Assembly: GCF_921293095.1 (NCBI RefSeq) | Contig: NW_025791658.1 | Span: forward strand, 3,410,001 to 3,474,000 | Origin: Ischnura elegans | Lineage: Eukaryota > Arthropoda > Insecta > Odonata > Coenagrionidae | Direction: 5' to 3' | DNA: 64,000 nucleotides | In this document: positions 10,579-20,631 of the stretch, piece by piece | Position numbering within the stretch: position 1 is the stretch's first letter | How the letters are laid out: each line of letters opens with the position of its first letter | Made by a program: the position numbers and the translations under genes | Notes under the pieces: generated by a model | Told to the model about the DNA's origin: nothing | The model's database searches: none | What the model saw: the letters and a program-made list of their open reading frames with translations, nothing else

Positions 10579-10723
10579 TCCTTTCGCTGCTGTGAACATA
10601 CCTACCAGGTACGTTCGCACAGTAGGCTGCTTTGAACGTGCATTTAAATACTCACTGCCGTGTGGTCAGCGCTTTCTCGCATGTGACGGGTAGGTTTCCC
10701 GAGAGTGGGCCGCAGCGAAAGGA
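10579..10723. mobile_element. piggyBac-like MITE (TTAA), copy 1
   Basis: 145 bp flanked by TTAA at 10575-10578 and 10724-10727, with termini TCCTTTCGCTGC / GCAGCGAAAGGA. TTAA targets and short C-rich TIRs are typical of piggyBac-type elements. No coding capacity. The same insertion is at 38299-38443 in copy B. Confidence 0.85.
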
Positions 10724-11335
10724 TTAATGGAGACTGAAGAAATATTTTAGTACAATATTTACAATTTTCAAACTACTGTTTTGGGCAAAGGTTCACACAT
10801 ATCTGGGCTGTTAAATATACATATATAATATATTTATATAATGTATTATTACAATATATATCTATATTTTTCAAATAAACAACCTGAATGTATTTTCATT
10901 TCAAATACAGATTTTGACATTTTTTTAAGACCTCTTAGTTTCCATGAAAATGTATTTTGTATTTTAAAAGGTGTTCAAAATGCTATTTTGTAGTTTGATT
11001 TTCGAGTACCAAAGTCAAAGGTATTTTGTATTTTACATTTTTAAATATATTTGGAGCAGTATTTTTTATTTCGTATACTCCTTGCCCTGTATTTTTCCTT
11101 AGAAATATGTATTTACAATGTTTTATTGAAACTCCTCTCTCCTTCATATCCCGGTGCATCAGCAGCGAACGACCTATGTAAACCAAATCAATTCAAAGCA
11201 AAAAAAAACCAACAGTAATACCATATGTAGATTATGCTAAACATAAACATGTGACTGTCATGATAGCATTTTAAGCACAACAACTACATACTTCTGTCAA
11301 AAATATAGGCATTTATTTAAATTTATACTTCAACA

Positions 11336-11386
11336 TTTCCCAGCCCTGTCTACACTGTTATTAACAGTGTAGACAGGGCTGGGAAA
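11336..11386. repeat. Palindrome with 25-bp arms, 1-nt loop
   Basis: Arms 11336-11360 and 11362-11386 are perfect complements. A third partial repeat (actgtagacagggct) follows. Copy B (around 39090-39115) has only the left arm, so the inverted arm arose in copy A. Confidence 0.85.
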
Positions 11387-12024
11387 CACTGTAGACAGGG
11401 CTACACTTTTATACAGTGATAAACTTCTCACTTTTATTGATATGGTCTGAGAAATTCAGTGGAGCCAACTCTCAAATATCCATGCAAACGATATATTGCA
11501 AGACGTGGCCCACATAATTTAGAAGCATGTATGATGAAGAATATTTTGACTGCGGCCAGAATATTGACATTTCTCTCCTTAATGTGGACGGCATTAATCA
11601 TGTTAGTTTCAATTGTAATCTTAACCATCACTTTCACCTTATGATAAGCTTACAACAAAGGCCATGGTCAGCGTAAAATATTAGAGTGCATAAAAAAGAA
11701 AGGAGGAAGTAAAATTCCGTTAAAGAAACCAGAAAACTCATAAGTATTCAGCTGCTGTAGTATCTCTTGTGAATTACCAGTCGTTTTAATTTATCTCTGA
11801 AGACATTTTCCTAGTTATATTTTTAATTAACATTGGAATCTCGTTACCAGAAAGCAGTTAAAAGTTTGCCAGAGTAAAAAGGTATTTCAGAGTGTCTAAA
11901 TGTATACATAAACTTTCTTGCAGAGTTCATCCAACTATAACCATGTGTGATATTTGCTTTATTCGTTTTTTTTGGTAATGAAATATTTTTTTCAAACCTC
12001 TCTTGGGGAACACATATATAAAGA

Positions 12025-12655
12025 ATATTTGCGGCATAGCCCTGAAGAAATCAGGATTCGTCAAGCGTATTGTGGGAAGAATTTCGGATGAGAAAGTGAA
12101 AGAAAGGTGATATTTTGCATTTATCCGACCCCACCTTGAATATGCAGTGAGCGTATGGGATCCGGTGCAGAAAGACTTAATCCGCGAACTGAATAAAAAA
12201 GGAATGTAGCAAGGTTAGTCAAAAACTGCTACGGGCATACAAAAAAATTTCTCTGAGCTCTGGGGGGGGTTTTATCCCCAAAAACCCCCCCTCATTGCAT
12301 TACTGGTTAAGCAAATTATGCTAGGAGCTGCTGGAGACTCGGAGGTTGCGCACTAGGCTTAGATTGCTTGACCAATTGAGAATGGGTATCATTAAGAGCA
12401 ACACGGAGAACATAATATTAGAGCCACACTATATTTCCAGGTCTAAGAGAAGCAACAAATTACGAGAGATGTTTTGCCGAATGGATAGATATGGGAATTC
12501 TTTTTTCTCGCGAACCACAGAGGACTTAAATGAATACTAGTCATCATTTCCTCAGAGCACTTCATTTTTATGTGTAAACGGCTGGTGTCCTGATACCCCC
12601 CGGCACACGCCTTTTAGGTGGTTTGCAGGGTATTATGTAGATGCAGATTCCCCTG
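12025..12655 (+). pseudogene. Non-LTR retrotransposon 3' end
   Basis: Begins in the region after the RT palm: KKSGFVKRIVGRI, then FAFIRPHLEYAVSVWDP, characteristic of Jockey/CR1-like RTs. It continues with decayed frames to a readable C-terminus (LRTRLRLLDQLRMG, HYISRSKRSNKLREMFCR, DRYGNSFFSRT). The untranslated tail has ccccccggcacacgcctttt and a gtagatgcaga end; a fragment with the same 3' design is at 32068-32135. At least two frame disruptions and a stop after KKGM. It is 5'-truncated. Confidence 0.8.
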
Positions 12656-12665
12656 CACCTATAGG

Positions 12666-13369
12666 CAGTGGCGGCTGGTGGTAATTTATCTAGGGTGTGC
12701 ATTAGAGCAGATATAGGATGATTTAATTATATTATGTTAATCCTAATCCATGAGCGTCATATTTCGTCGTAATAGAATACATAGCAAGCAAAACATATCA
12801 CTGGTACACTCTACCCTTAAAATTGCATGAACAGAAATAATATTAGCATGTATGAAAATAATTATTCTCAACACACCTTTACAAGTGACGGTAGTTGAAA
12901 TTCATTCTCTTTTCCTTACACCCTATGAGGAAGTAGTGTAGAAAACGGCTATACAGATGGCTCTGTATACGGACTAGGATCCTGGGCGCAGGTAGTGTAG
13001 GTGGTGGTAACACCACTACACTACCTGCTAGTCAGTCACCAAAAACATGTGCGTGCGCATTCGCATGGTTTTGAGTCTGCTCCTATCGCCCCTTTGAACA
13101 GCACATACCCCCCGCTTACCTCGTCCCGCCAGAGCACCCTCAAGCGATCGCACAGACCGAAAATGCGCCCGGCATGATGCCACGGGATCGCACACTTGTA
13201 GAGCGGTGAATTTGAAAAGGAGATAGCTGTAGCGTTCGGAGGCTCATGTTTCTTGCATATGCAGACAGTACTTTTATCCTTCGCGTTGCAAAGGAATAGT
13301 TTTCTTTTATAATTTATTCATCTTTGGGTGTGCACTTGCTAACATGCGTATACGCACGCGCCGCCACTG
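12666..13369. mobile_element. hAT-like MITE, 704 bp
   Basis: Termini CAGTGGCGGC / GCCGCCACTG, flanked by the perfect 8-bp duplication cctatagg at 12658-12665 and 13370-13377. An 8-bp duplication and CAGTGGCG ends are typical of hAT-derived MITEs. The centre has a small inverted repeat around ggtggtggtaacaccactac. No transposase. Confidence 0.9.
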
Positions 13370-13377
13370 CCTATAGG

Positions 13378-14452
13378 GCATCAGGCAATGCAGTGAGGTG
13401 AATGTTGATTAGGTCGGAATTAGCAAAGTCACTTGGGGCAGAAGCCATGAGTGTTCCTGTTTATGTGAGGAACTAATCTCTATCTAGGATTGTAAAGATT
13501 CGGATATCTATATGGTATTATCGAGAAGTGTAGAAATCACTTCTGAAAAAACTTATGAATGAAACTGAGTGTTTGACTGTAAAGAGTGGCTTGATGATGA
13601 CGGTGATAAATTTGATTAAAGGAAAAATATCAATGTTGTTTTGAGTTTGAGCTGGAGCAGGCAAAAGTTTTGTCAGCTCCACTGTAAGTAAATGATAGTG
13701 ACAAAACAGAAACATGAAAGAAGGGAAAAATGAAAGGCTTGATAGTAATTACCAAATATCAGCATGGTGTAGGAAAATGGTTGTATTTGCCTGGTTGTAC
13801 TAGATCACATTTATGTTTTGCATTAAGTTAAATACACCAAGAGTGAAAATTTTAAATAGTCTATTATAGAATATTGTGATTCAGATTATAATAGTACCTA
13901 TCAAAAGTGTAAGAGAGTTATATTCTGGATATGTTATATCCTTGGGTAATGGTCTTATTAAGTACATACTTGGAAAATGAAGAAGAAGAGTGTAATTGCT
14001 AGGTACTGCAGTAAAATATGTGTGACGCAACTATAGTGGTACTGTGATTATAGTGAATTTAGAAGATGTGGAACAAAGTCATTAAATCCCTAAGCCATTA
14101 GTGATTCAAGGTGATAATCAATATTCCACGCCAAATTTGATTAATCAACCAATATTTTGACCAAATGAAACCCACCCACTCGATTTTCATGAAACTTTCC
14201 ACAGTCATACATTCTGTAATGTTTAGAGATTGTGCATAATTTTAGCCTCCAATTGTCAATAGTTTATGAAATATGAGCAATTGAAATTTTTGCATGACCC
14301 CTAAAATGCCGCAACGTGCACCGCTTGGTGATTTTTATTTTCATCCATAACTCCATTCCTGTGCGATAAAAAGTCATGAGTTTTTTCCTAGAGCTAAGTA
14401 GTCCATGAAGTAATTCAGCTGCAAAAAAATAAAGTTAACAAAAAAATCTTAC
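13378..14452. other. Spacer without recognised feature
   Basis: AT-rich single-copy-looking sequence. Only short ORFs without recognisable similarity; no TIRs or tandem repeats detected. Confidence 0.4.
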
Positions 14453-14632
14453 CATATCTTGTTTGACGAATTTAAGTATACCGGGACTAGCCACAGTGAT
14501 AACTTTTACGGGAGTCACCCGCAATGCACAATTGTGCGAAAAATCCACAGAGAAAAAATCATTCGCCTTGACCGGGATCCCGGTCAAGGCGAATGATTTT
14601 TTCTCTGTGGATTTTTCGCATATCTTGTTTGA
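14453..14632. mobile_element. 152-bp insertion with 14-bp direct repeats and an 84-bp palindrome
   Basis: The same 14 bases catatcttgtttga occur at 14453-14466 and 14619-14632. Between them lie 68 bases of unrecognised sequence and then a perfect palindrome at 14536-14619, 42-bp arms with no spacer, centred on a BamHI-type ggatcc. The direct repeats look like a target-site duplication. No coding potential. Confidence 0.6.
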
Positions 14633-14989
14633 GTAAGAATGGTTTGGACTCTGAGAGATACAATGACATGGCGGATAGATATAAAGTTTGGTCTCCACAA
14701 GATCGTGTAAATAAAAGGGGAAACTCAATTTAAACATGCACCATCTTCACGAAATATTGCAGATTTCTTTATAAAAGTGTTGAACGGACCTAAGAGTAAA
14801 GACTTCATCAACAAGATTCACCGGGATAGCACCAAATCCTTCATCTAACTCAAGTAAAAATTTCTCCCTTGAAACTGGGCTGAAGCTACCTTGAAACTCG
14901 CTGCCTTGCTTCTATGCTGAAACTGCATTGAAATTGAAACAAAACCAGTGGAGTTTGGGAGAGGGATGGCAGTGCAATTAAGAACTCCA

Positions 14990-15150
14990 GCTACTCCAAT
15001 GAAACTCCCTTGGCCGACTAAACTGAAACTCCCTTGGCCACTAACTAGAATCAAACTCCCTTGGTTACCAGCTAGACTGAAACTCCCTTGGCCATCTAGA
15101 CTGAAACTCCATTGGGTAGCTAGACTGAAACTCCCTTGTTTTGCTGAATA
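14990..15150. repeat. Degenerate minisatellite, ~22-28 bp unit
   Basis: Six or more units of the form tgaaactcccttggcc followed by a variable spacer and ctaga. Both strands give spurious ORFs rich in repeated LKLPW or QGSFSL; these are artefacts of the repeat. Confidence 0.75.
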
Positions 15151-15478
15151 CATTTACCCTACCCAATCCATTAAAATTCCCTTGTCAAATCATATGAAAC
15201 ACAGTAAATTAACAACTTGCGCAACCCAGCCAACAGTGGATGATCACATAACAGGTTTCCCCCACAATTTTGCATGCATGATAAGAGATAAAGGGTGGAC
15301 AGGTTATTGCGATCAACAATAGTTATAACTGCAATGACCACAACATTTTTCAAGACACAATTTATTAGAACATGAAAATACATCAATAAATTAATAACTG
15401 TTAAAAGCAAATACAAATATATTCTAAATTAAATAGGTCATGGAAGTTAGATGCGCCTGCAATAGAGAAGAAACATGA

Positions 15479-15925
15479 CTGATTAGAGTCACAAACGACT
15501 TAACTCAAAATCAAATTAGCAAAATTGCACATAAAAAAGTTAACTCTCCTTTACGCGACAACATTGACAGAAGGATCACGGAGGATAAAAGTAGTGTTGG
15601 TCAACTCCTGACAAAGGCTGGTGAAGTTTGTGTCAATGACATTAAGGTTGTGAGGCTGGGTAGAAATTCAAATGGTGATAAACCCAGGCCGGTGAAAGTG
15701 ATTTTGAATTCAGTGAGGGAAGTTGCACAAATTTTGAAATTAAAGAGCAAGGTAACAGCAGGATCGAAGTTGTCTATTAGCTCTGATAAGACTCCGGCGC
15801 AACGTAAATTTTTGGATAAACTTAGATTGGAACTGGAAACTCGGAAGGCCAATGGTGAGGATGTCACTATTAGGTATGTCTCTGGAAACCCAAAAATCGT
15901 TCCGGTCTCGTCAAAAAACTATTGA
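15479..15925 (+). pseudogene. LINE ORF1 C-terminal part (5'-truncated)
   Basis: Frame open from about 15479 to TGA at 15923-15925. The end shows the ORF1 C-terminal pattern common in Jockey/CR1-type insect LINEs: VVRLGR, then KPRPVKVILNS, ISSDKTPAQRKFLDKLRLEL and a final VTIRYVSGNPKI. In these elements ORF1 is the RNA-binding gag-like protein. The N-terminal half is missing, so the product is not functional as such. Its stop codon overlaps the first codons of the ORF2 frame, suggesting coupled re-initiation. Confidence 0.7.
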
Positions 15926-18771
15926 AACCAAAAGTGCACACATGTATGATGTATTATCAAAATTGCCGGGGATTACGTAGTAAACTAGATGATTTTCGCT
16001 GCAGTGTTCCTTTGTTTAACAGTTATGATATTCTTGTTTTAACTGAGACGTGGTTAGTGGATAGTATATCTGACAAGGAGCTGGGTTTGCAAGATTATGT
16101 GATATTTCGCTGTGATAGGTCTGTGAGTGCAACGGGTAAAGGAAGAGGTGGTGGTGTGCTCCTAGCGGTAAAGAATACCTTTTGTGTCAAACAAATAATT
16201 TTACCTGTGAACAACTTGGAGATAGTTATTTTGAGTGTTACTTTTGGCTTTAGTCAAGTGATTTTGTGCAATGCCTATATTCCCCCTGGATCTACGTTGG
16301 ATACATATAGACAATATTGTGAAACAGTGGAGAATGTAGTGTACATGTATCCTAATTGTCAATTTTTATTTATTGGTGATTTTAATTTGCCCGACTACAT
16401 ATCCATGGTAAACGGTGCTGAATCTTCTAAGGTACATAACTCAAGTGCATGTGAGCTAGTCTATGATACTTTCTTATCTTTAAATTTAAGACAAATTAAC
16501 CACGTGTGCAACAAGAATAATAGACTGCTTGACTTATGTTTTAGCTCATTTGATAAAATCACTGTGGATAAATGTGAGGACCATTTGGTTGAACCGGATT
16601 TACACCACCCACCTTTACTAACTACATTCATCCAATCCCCCAATGAACAGGTGGAATTTACTCATCAAGTGCTTAATTTTAAGAAGTGTGATTTTAAGGG
16701 TCTATCTGCTCATCTTTCGAATATTGACTGGCCTTCGCTTATGGTATTACCTTTCAACTGCTTGGTGGATAAATTTTACGAGTATTTATTAAACTCCATC
16801 AAATTATATGTACCCATTGTAAATGTTAGAAAAAGGAGATTTCCTGTTTGGTATTCCGAGGAGGTCCGGAATCTTATAACTGAAAAGAAGATTGCGCATA
16901 AGCATTATAAGGAGACTGGTTTGTTAACACACTATAACAATTTTTCAAAACTTAGGGCCAGTGTCAAGAATTTACTCAGAGACTGCTACATGGGTCATAT
17001 TAAAAATATTGAACTAAGTCTGTCACGAAATCCTAAGTATTTCTGGAATTACATTAAAACTCTTAGATCTTCAAATGGTTGGCCGAAAACAATGGGTCTT
17101 GATAACCTGCAAGCAGATAATCCTTTTGATATTTCTAACTTGTTTGCTAAACATTTCTCAAGTGTGTATTCTTCAGGTAATGTATACTCTTATGACGATA
17201 AGTATTTCAACCAAATGAATTTACCAGAGTTGTCAATCCATGTTATGGAAGTTGATTCTGCTCTTAAGTCTCTTGATTGCAACAAAAGTGTTGGCCCTGA
17301 TGGAATTCCAGCATCTATACTGAAAGAGTGCCACATGATTTTGGCTTACCCATTGACTATGATTTTCAATAAGTCACTCGGCTCTGGTATTTATCATCAC
17401 ATGTGGAAGCTAAGCTACATTGTTCCTATTTATAAGTCTGGTGACATAGGAGATGTTAAAAACTACAGGCCAGTGGTCATTCAGTCATCCATACCCAAGG
17501 TGTTCGAAAAATTGGTGGTAAGCAAGCTGACCCCTCTTTTTAAAAACTTAATCAGTGATTCACAGCATGGATTTATGAGGGGTCGATCAACTATTACTAA
17601 TTTACTAGAATATCGTAAGTTTATTGAAGTGAATCTTGAATATGGGCATCAAGTAGATGCAATATATACTGACCTAAGTAAGGCTTTTGACTCAGTCAAC
17701 ATTCCATTACTATTATTAAAACTGAAGGGTATTGGATTTTCTGGCAGTTTATTATCCTGGTTGGAAAATTATCTTTCAAATCGAAGGCTCTCTGTGAAAA
17801 TCAATCACCAGATATCCAATGAAATTATTGCCTTATCTGGGGTTCCTCAAGGCTCTCACTTGGGTCCATTGCTATTTTTGCTTTTTGTGAACGATGTGTC
17901 ATTTATTTTTTCCGGTGTTAAATTTTTAATGTTTGCCGATGACTTAAAGATTTTTTCTGTTGCTGATAGCAAGAATGATGTCAATAATCTACAAGAAAAT
18001 TTGGACAGATTCTCACTTTGGTGTCAACAAAATGGTTTGTGCATCAATGTTTCTAAGTGCAATTGTATTTCATTTAGCAAATCGATGTCACCTAATATCA
18101 ATTATTATACTCTTGATAATATGGTATTAACTAATGTAGAAAAAATTAAAGACCTTGGAGTATTATTTGATAATAAGCTTAGTTTTAACTTTCATCTTGA
18201 CTATGTCATAAAGAAATCAATGAAAAGCCTTGGTTTTGTGATTAGGAATTCAAGGAATTTTCACATTGACATTATAGGGCATTTGTACACTACTTTAATA
18301 CGTCCGATAACTGAATATGCTTCTATTGTGTGGTGGCCATACAAGAGTACACAACTCAAACGTATTGAGAGAATTCAGCACAAATTACTTAGGTATGTTC
18401 ATTTCAAAATCAAGGGATTCTCTTTTGACGTTAATTATGGGGTAATACTTTCTATGCTTCAATTAGACACTTTATGCCATAGAAGAGTTAAGGCAGATTT
18501 AATATTTTTGTATAAACTTTTAAATAATAGAACTGTGTCTCCAGATCTTCTTGGTGCTGTTAATCTAAGAGTTCCATCTCACAATACAAGGACTAACCTA
18601 GTGTTTTCGAACAACTACCACAGGACTTCTTATGGTCATGGTGCCCCAATTGAAAGAATATTGAGGAATTTTAATCTCTTTGGAAGTTCACTGGATGTAT
18701 TTAACTCTTCAATTACCCAAATTAGGAATTTAAAGATTGTTTGCTATAAAGAATGTGACATCTGTGAATGA
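15922..18771 (+). CDS. LINE ORF2: AP endonuclease / reverse transcriptase, intact 949-codon frame
   Basis: The frame opens at 15922, but the first ATG codons are at 15946 and 15949, the more likely start (about 941 residues). Domains in order: apurinic-type endonuclease (about residues 10-235; YQNCRGLRSKLDDF, LTETWL, GDFN at residues 152-155, and LHHPPLL near the catalytic His); linker; reverse transcriptase (about 440-740; SVGPDGIPASILKE, KNYRPVVIQSSIPK, DLSKAFDSVN, SGVPQGSHLGPLLF, catalytic FADD at residues 671-674); C-terminal region with ITEYASIVWWPY. Length matches complete ORF2 proteins of Jockey/CR1-like LINEs. There are no stops or frameshifts, so the protein could be active. It would nick DNA and copy its RNA at the target. 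Transcription from this copy is doubtful because the 5' region is missing. Confidence 0.9.
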   Translation: MKPKVHTCMMYYQNCRGLRSKLDDFRCSVPLFNSYDILVLTETWLVDSISDKELGLQDYVIFRCDRSVSATGKGRGGGVLLAVKNTFCVKQIILPVNNLEIVILSVTFGFSQVILCNAYIPPGSTLDTYRQYCETVENVVYMYPNCQFLFIGDFNLPDYISMVNGAESSKVHNSSACELVYDTFLSLNLRQINHVCNKNNRLLDLCFSSFDKITVDKCEDHLVEPDLHHPPLLTTFIQSPNEQVEFTHQVLNFKKCDFKGLSAHLSNIDWPSLMVLPFNCLVDKFYEYLLNSIKLYVPIVNVRKRRFPVWYSEEVRNLITEKKIAHKHYKETGLLTHYNNFSKLRASVKNLLRDCYMGHIKNIELSLSRNPKYFWNYIKTLRSSNGWPKTMGLDNLQADNPFDISNLFAKHFSSVYSSGNVYSYDDKYFNQMNLPELSIHVMEVDSALKSLDCNKSVGPDGIPASILKECHMILAYPLTMIFNKSLGSGIYHHMWKLSYIVPIYKSGDIGDVKNYRPVVIQSSIPKVFEKLVVSKLTPLFKNLISDSQHGFMRGRSTITNLLEYRKFIEVNLEYGHQVDAIYTDLSKAFDSVNIPLLLLKLKGIGFSGSLLSWLENYLSNRRLSVKINHQISNEIIALSGVPQGSHLGPLLFLLFVNDVSFIFSGVKFLMFADDLKIFSVADSKNDVNNLQENLDRFSLWCQQNGLCINVSKCNCISFSKSMSPNINYYTLDNMVLTNVEKIKDLGVLFDNKLSFNFHLDYVIKKSMKSLGFVIRNSRNFHIDIIGHLYTTLIRPITEYASIVWWPYKSTQLKRIERIQHKLLRYVHFKIKGFSFDVNYGVILSMLQLDTLCHRRVKADLIFLYKLLNNRTVSPDLLGAVNLRVPSHNTRTNLVFSNNYHRTSYGHGAPIERILRNFNLFGSSLDVFNSSITQIRNLKIVCYKECDICE

Positions 18772-19119
18772 TTTTTTTGTTTCTATGCATTTTATTGTGA
18801 TATACATGTTGTATTTTATATTGTATTTTATTGTGATATACATACTCTATTTTATATTGAGAATGTTTAGATAATTGTATTTTATAATGTGTTTATGTGA
18901 TGTTCTACTGTGTCTTGTAACATCTGTTGATGCTATGGTACTGATTTGTTTATTATCTTGATAATGTGTTTATATGGTAATATGGGCATTTTGCCTGTTA
19001 AAGCAATTAAATTAAATTAAATTAAATTAAATTTACTTGGCTTATTAGTTATATGGTGCATTAATGTGAAGCATTCAAATTATAGAAAGCAAAACTTAAA
19101 TTATCACTGAGGAAGCATG

Positions 19120-19470
19120 CAATTTTCAGCATAGTTAAATGAAAAACGAAGCGATGACTCATTACTTAGGCTATGTGTGAACTCCAAACGAAAACCACGC
19201 AAGCTTCCGAAACGATCTGCAGTAACTAATGAGTATAAGCAGTAAATATACATTGCACTATAGTGATACTCACCCGCATTCCTTATTTCTTCGAAAGCCC
19301 GCTTGAGCTCACATGTGCCTGGAATAAAACACAAATTCAATGTCAACGTTCTCATGGCTAAACATGGAAGGAATAAACATGCTATCAGAGAAGTTAAAAT
19401 GCTTACCTCCAATTTTGACTGCAGTCACCACCAATGACCTCGTTCTCCCCTTCACCTTAATTTCGATTAA
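19120..19470 (-). other. Exon-like segments on minus strand (possible spliced transcript)
   Basis: Minus strand shows a segment ending GTCAAAATTGGAG|GTAAGC (donor at about 19407), a 45-base segment (about 19277-19321) between a good acceptor (tgttttattccag) and donor (|GTGAGTATC), and a third segment after ttactgcag near 19220. Phases are compatible (1/1), giving a continuous reading KVKGRTRSLVVTAVKIG...CELKRAFEEIRN... No start codon is found in the first segment and the protein is not recognised. It could be a non-coding RNA, an old transposon gene or chance. Confidence 0.3.
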
Positions 19471-19729
19471 TTCTTGCCGTTAACAACCGTCGAAGTACCG
19501 GGAAAATATTTATGCCATCAATCTTTTCATGCCAAAACCCACACTCACCACTCGTCTTTCGCTCCTAGCAACTTGAGAGAAATAACGGTAACCGACAGTT
19601 TGCGCGCGGGAAAAGATATACCTGTTGCCAAAAGCTAAATTTAAAAAATACATTGCCGCTGAAAACAGGGATTGCGTATATGTCCAGTAGATGGGTTCCG
19701 TATGTTGGCAAAACTTACGATGGGTAGCA

Positions 19730-20100
19730 CACGTGCAGCAAGGGAGAAGTAGTTCAAATCCATGAGGGAGAGGGGATACCCAAATGCTGCAGCAGCTCTG
19801 TGGCAAGGCAGTAAAGACATGCGGCAAGAGAGATGCAGTGGTGTCATAAATTCGGCCTGGCCTGAGGCTATTGTCCAGTTCAGTATCAGTGGAGCACACA
19901 TGCAGCAAGGGAGAAGCAGTTCAAATGCCATGGACTTGCAAGGGAGAATGGCATCAGAGTTTCAGTTGAGTGCTCTTTTTCTTGTTGAGGACAAGGCAGT
20001 GCAGTGCAGTCACAAGGTTGTTTCAAGGCAGTTTTCACACATTCAGTGGAGTTTCAGCCCAGAGTCAGCTCTGTTTCAAGGGAAAAATTTTTACTTAAGA
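19730..20100. repeat. Degenerate tandem sequence, right part of 14853-20099
   Basis: Two direct copies of gcagcaagggagaag followed by cagttcaaat-like sequence (19736 and 19903), then GCAGTGCAGT-type repeats and the inverted end shared with 14853. The ORF across it has no recognisable domain. Confidence 0.5.
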
Positions 20101-20159
20101 AGACAGAGGGATTTGTATTCATGTTGGGACTATCATTAAGTGTATAATTGAGATTTCTT

Positions 20160-20530
20160 TTGTTTATTTTTTGGTAATGAAATATAATTTTTTAATGGAA
20201 TAACTGTCGAGGGAAAGCGTTGATCTTATAATGACATATAATATTCCTTCATAGGTGGATTTAGTAGGGGAGGACACGTGCCCCCCCTATACGCTTAAAA
20301 AATAGACAATATTTTTTATACGTTCATTATATTTTTATCATTACGTTCGTTTTATTTTGTGTATTTCAGAGCCACTATCATTCAATTTAATTTTAATAAC
20401 TTCCATACCTAAATAAAGAAAATATATATTCTACAGTAATTGTTGTACTTTGCTTATAATCTGAAATATATGAAAAGACCTGTCAGATATTGGTGCCCCC
20501 ACCCATAAAAAAATCCTGGATTCCTTCACA
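20160..20530 (+). repeat. G/C-tract interspersed repeat family, copy 1
   Basis: Shares ttttggtaatgaaata, a ggtggat...ccccccc core and tcattacgttcgttttattt with 28715-28990, 39690-39903 and 58876-59090. The ends in 58876-59090 resemble ...atcctggatgcgcccctgg, suggesting a degenerate hAT-like MITE. The ends are not well defined. Confidence 0.5.
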
Positions 20531-20631
20531 ATAACATATGTTATACTAATGACATCTTGTAACAGAACAACAGCTGTTATAAATCATATATGATTCAATA
20601 GGCTTCTGATTCGAAATTTTTGTCATTAATG

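Larger units (their letters stand above)
7673..11990 (+). repeat. 3-kb repeat, copy A (interrupted)
   Basis: Aligns colinearly with copy B at 36819-39710. Relative to B it carries two extra blocks: 7804-8510 and the AT-MITE 9308-9970; B in turn has a small replacement near 37269-37352. Both copies contain the same TTAA-flanked MITE, so that insertion is older than the duplication. A ~180-bp conserved block (about 11447-11640) has open frames on both strands, but none is recognisable. Whether the unit is a transposon or a segmental duplication is open. Confidence 0.75.
15479..19034 (+). mobile_element. LINE (Jockey/CR1-type) nearly complete, 5'-truncated in ORF1
   Basis: Contains the end of ORF1, an uninterrupted ORF2, a 3' untranslated region of about 235 bp and a TTAAA/AATTA microsatellite tail at 19006-19034. 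Truncation of the 5' end at about 15479, where the ORF1 frame meets a stop, is the usual outcome of target-primed reverse transcription. No target duplication was identified confidently. It is the best-preserved retrotransposon in the window. Confidence 0.85.
14853..20099. mobile_element. Possible TIR element containing a nested LINE
   Basis: Left end aagtaaaaatttctcccttg and right end (reverse complement) aagtaaaaatttttcccttg match over about 32 bases with a few differences. Inside, both flanks of the LINE carry tgaaactccctt-type minisatellite sequence. If the 3.55-kb LINE (15479-19034) is removed, a 1.7-kb element remains. No target duplication was identified, so two separate minisatellite patches in opposite orientation is an alternative. 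Confidence 0.35.

Noticed and set aside
14845-15322. ORFs on both strands with repeated SFSL / LKLPW motifs
   Set aside because: Both are translations of the tgaaactcccttgg minisatellite, not genes.
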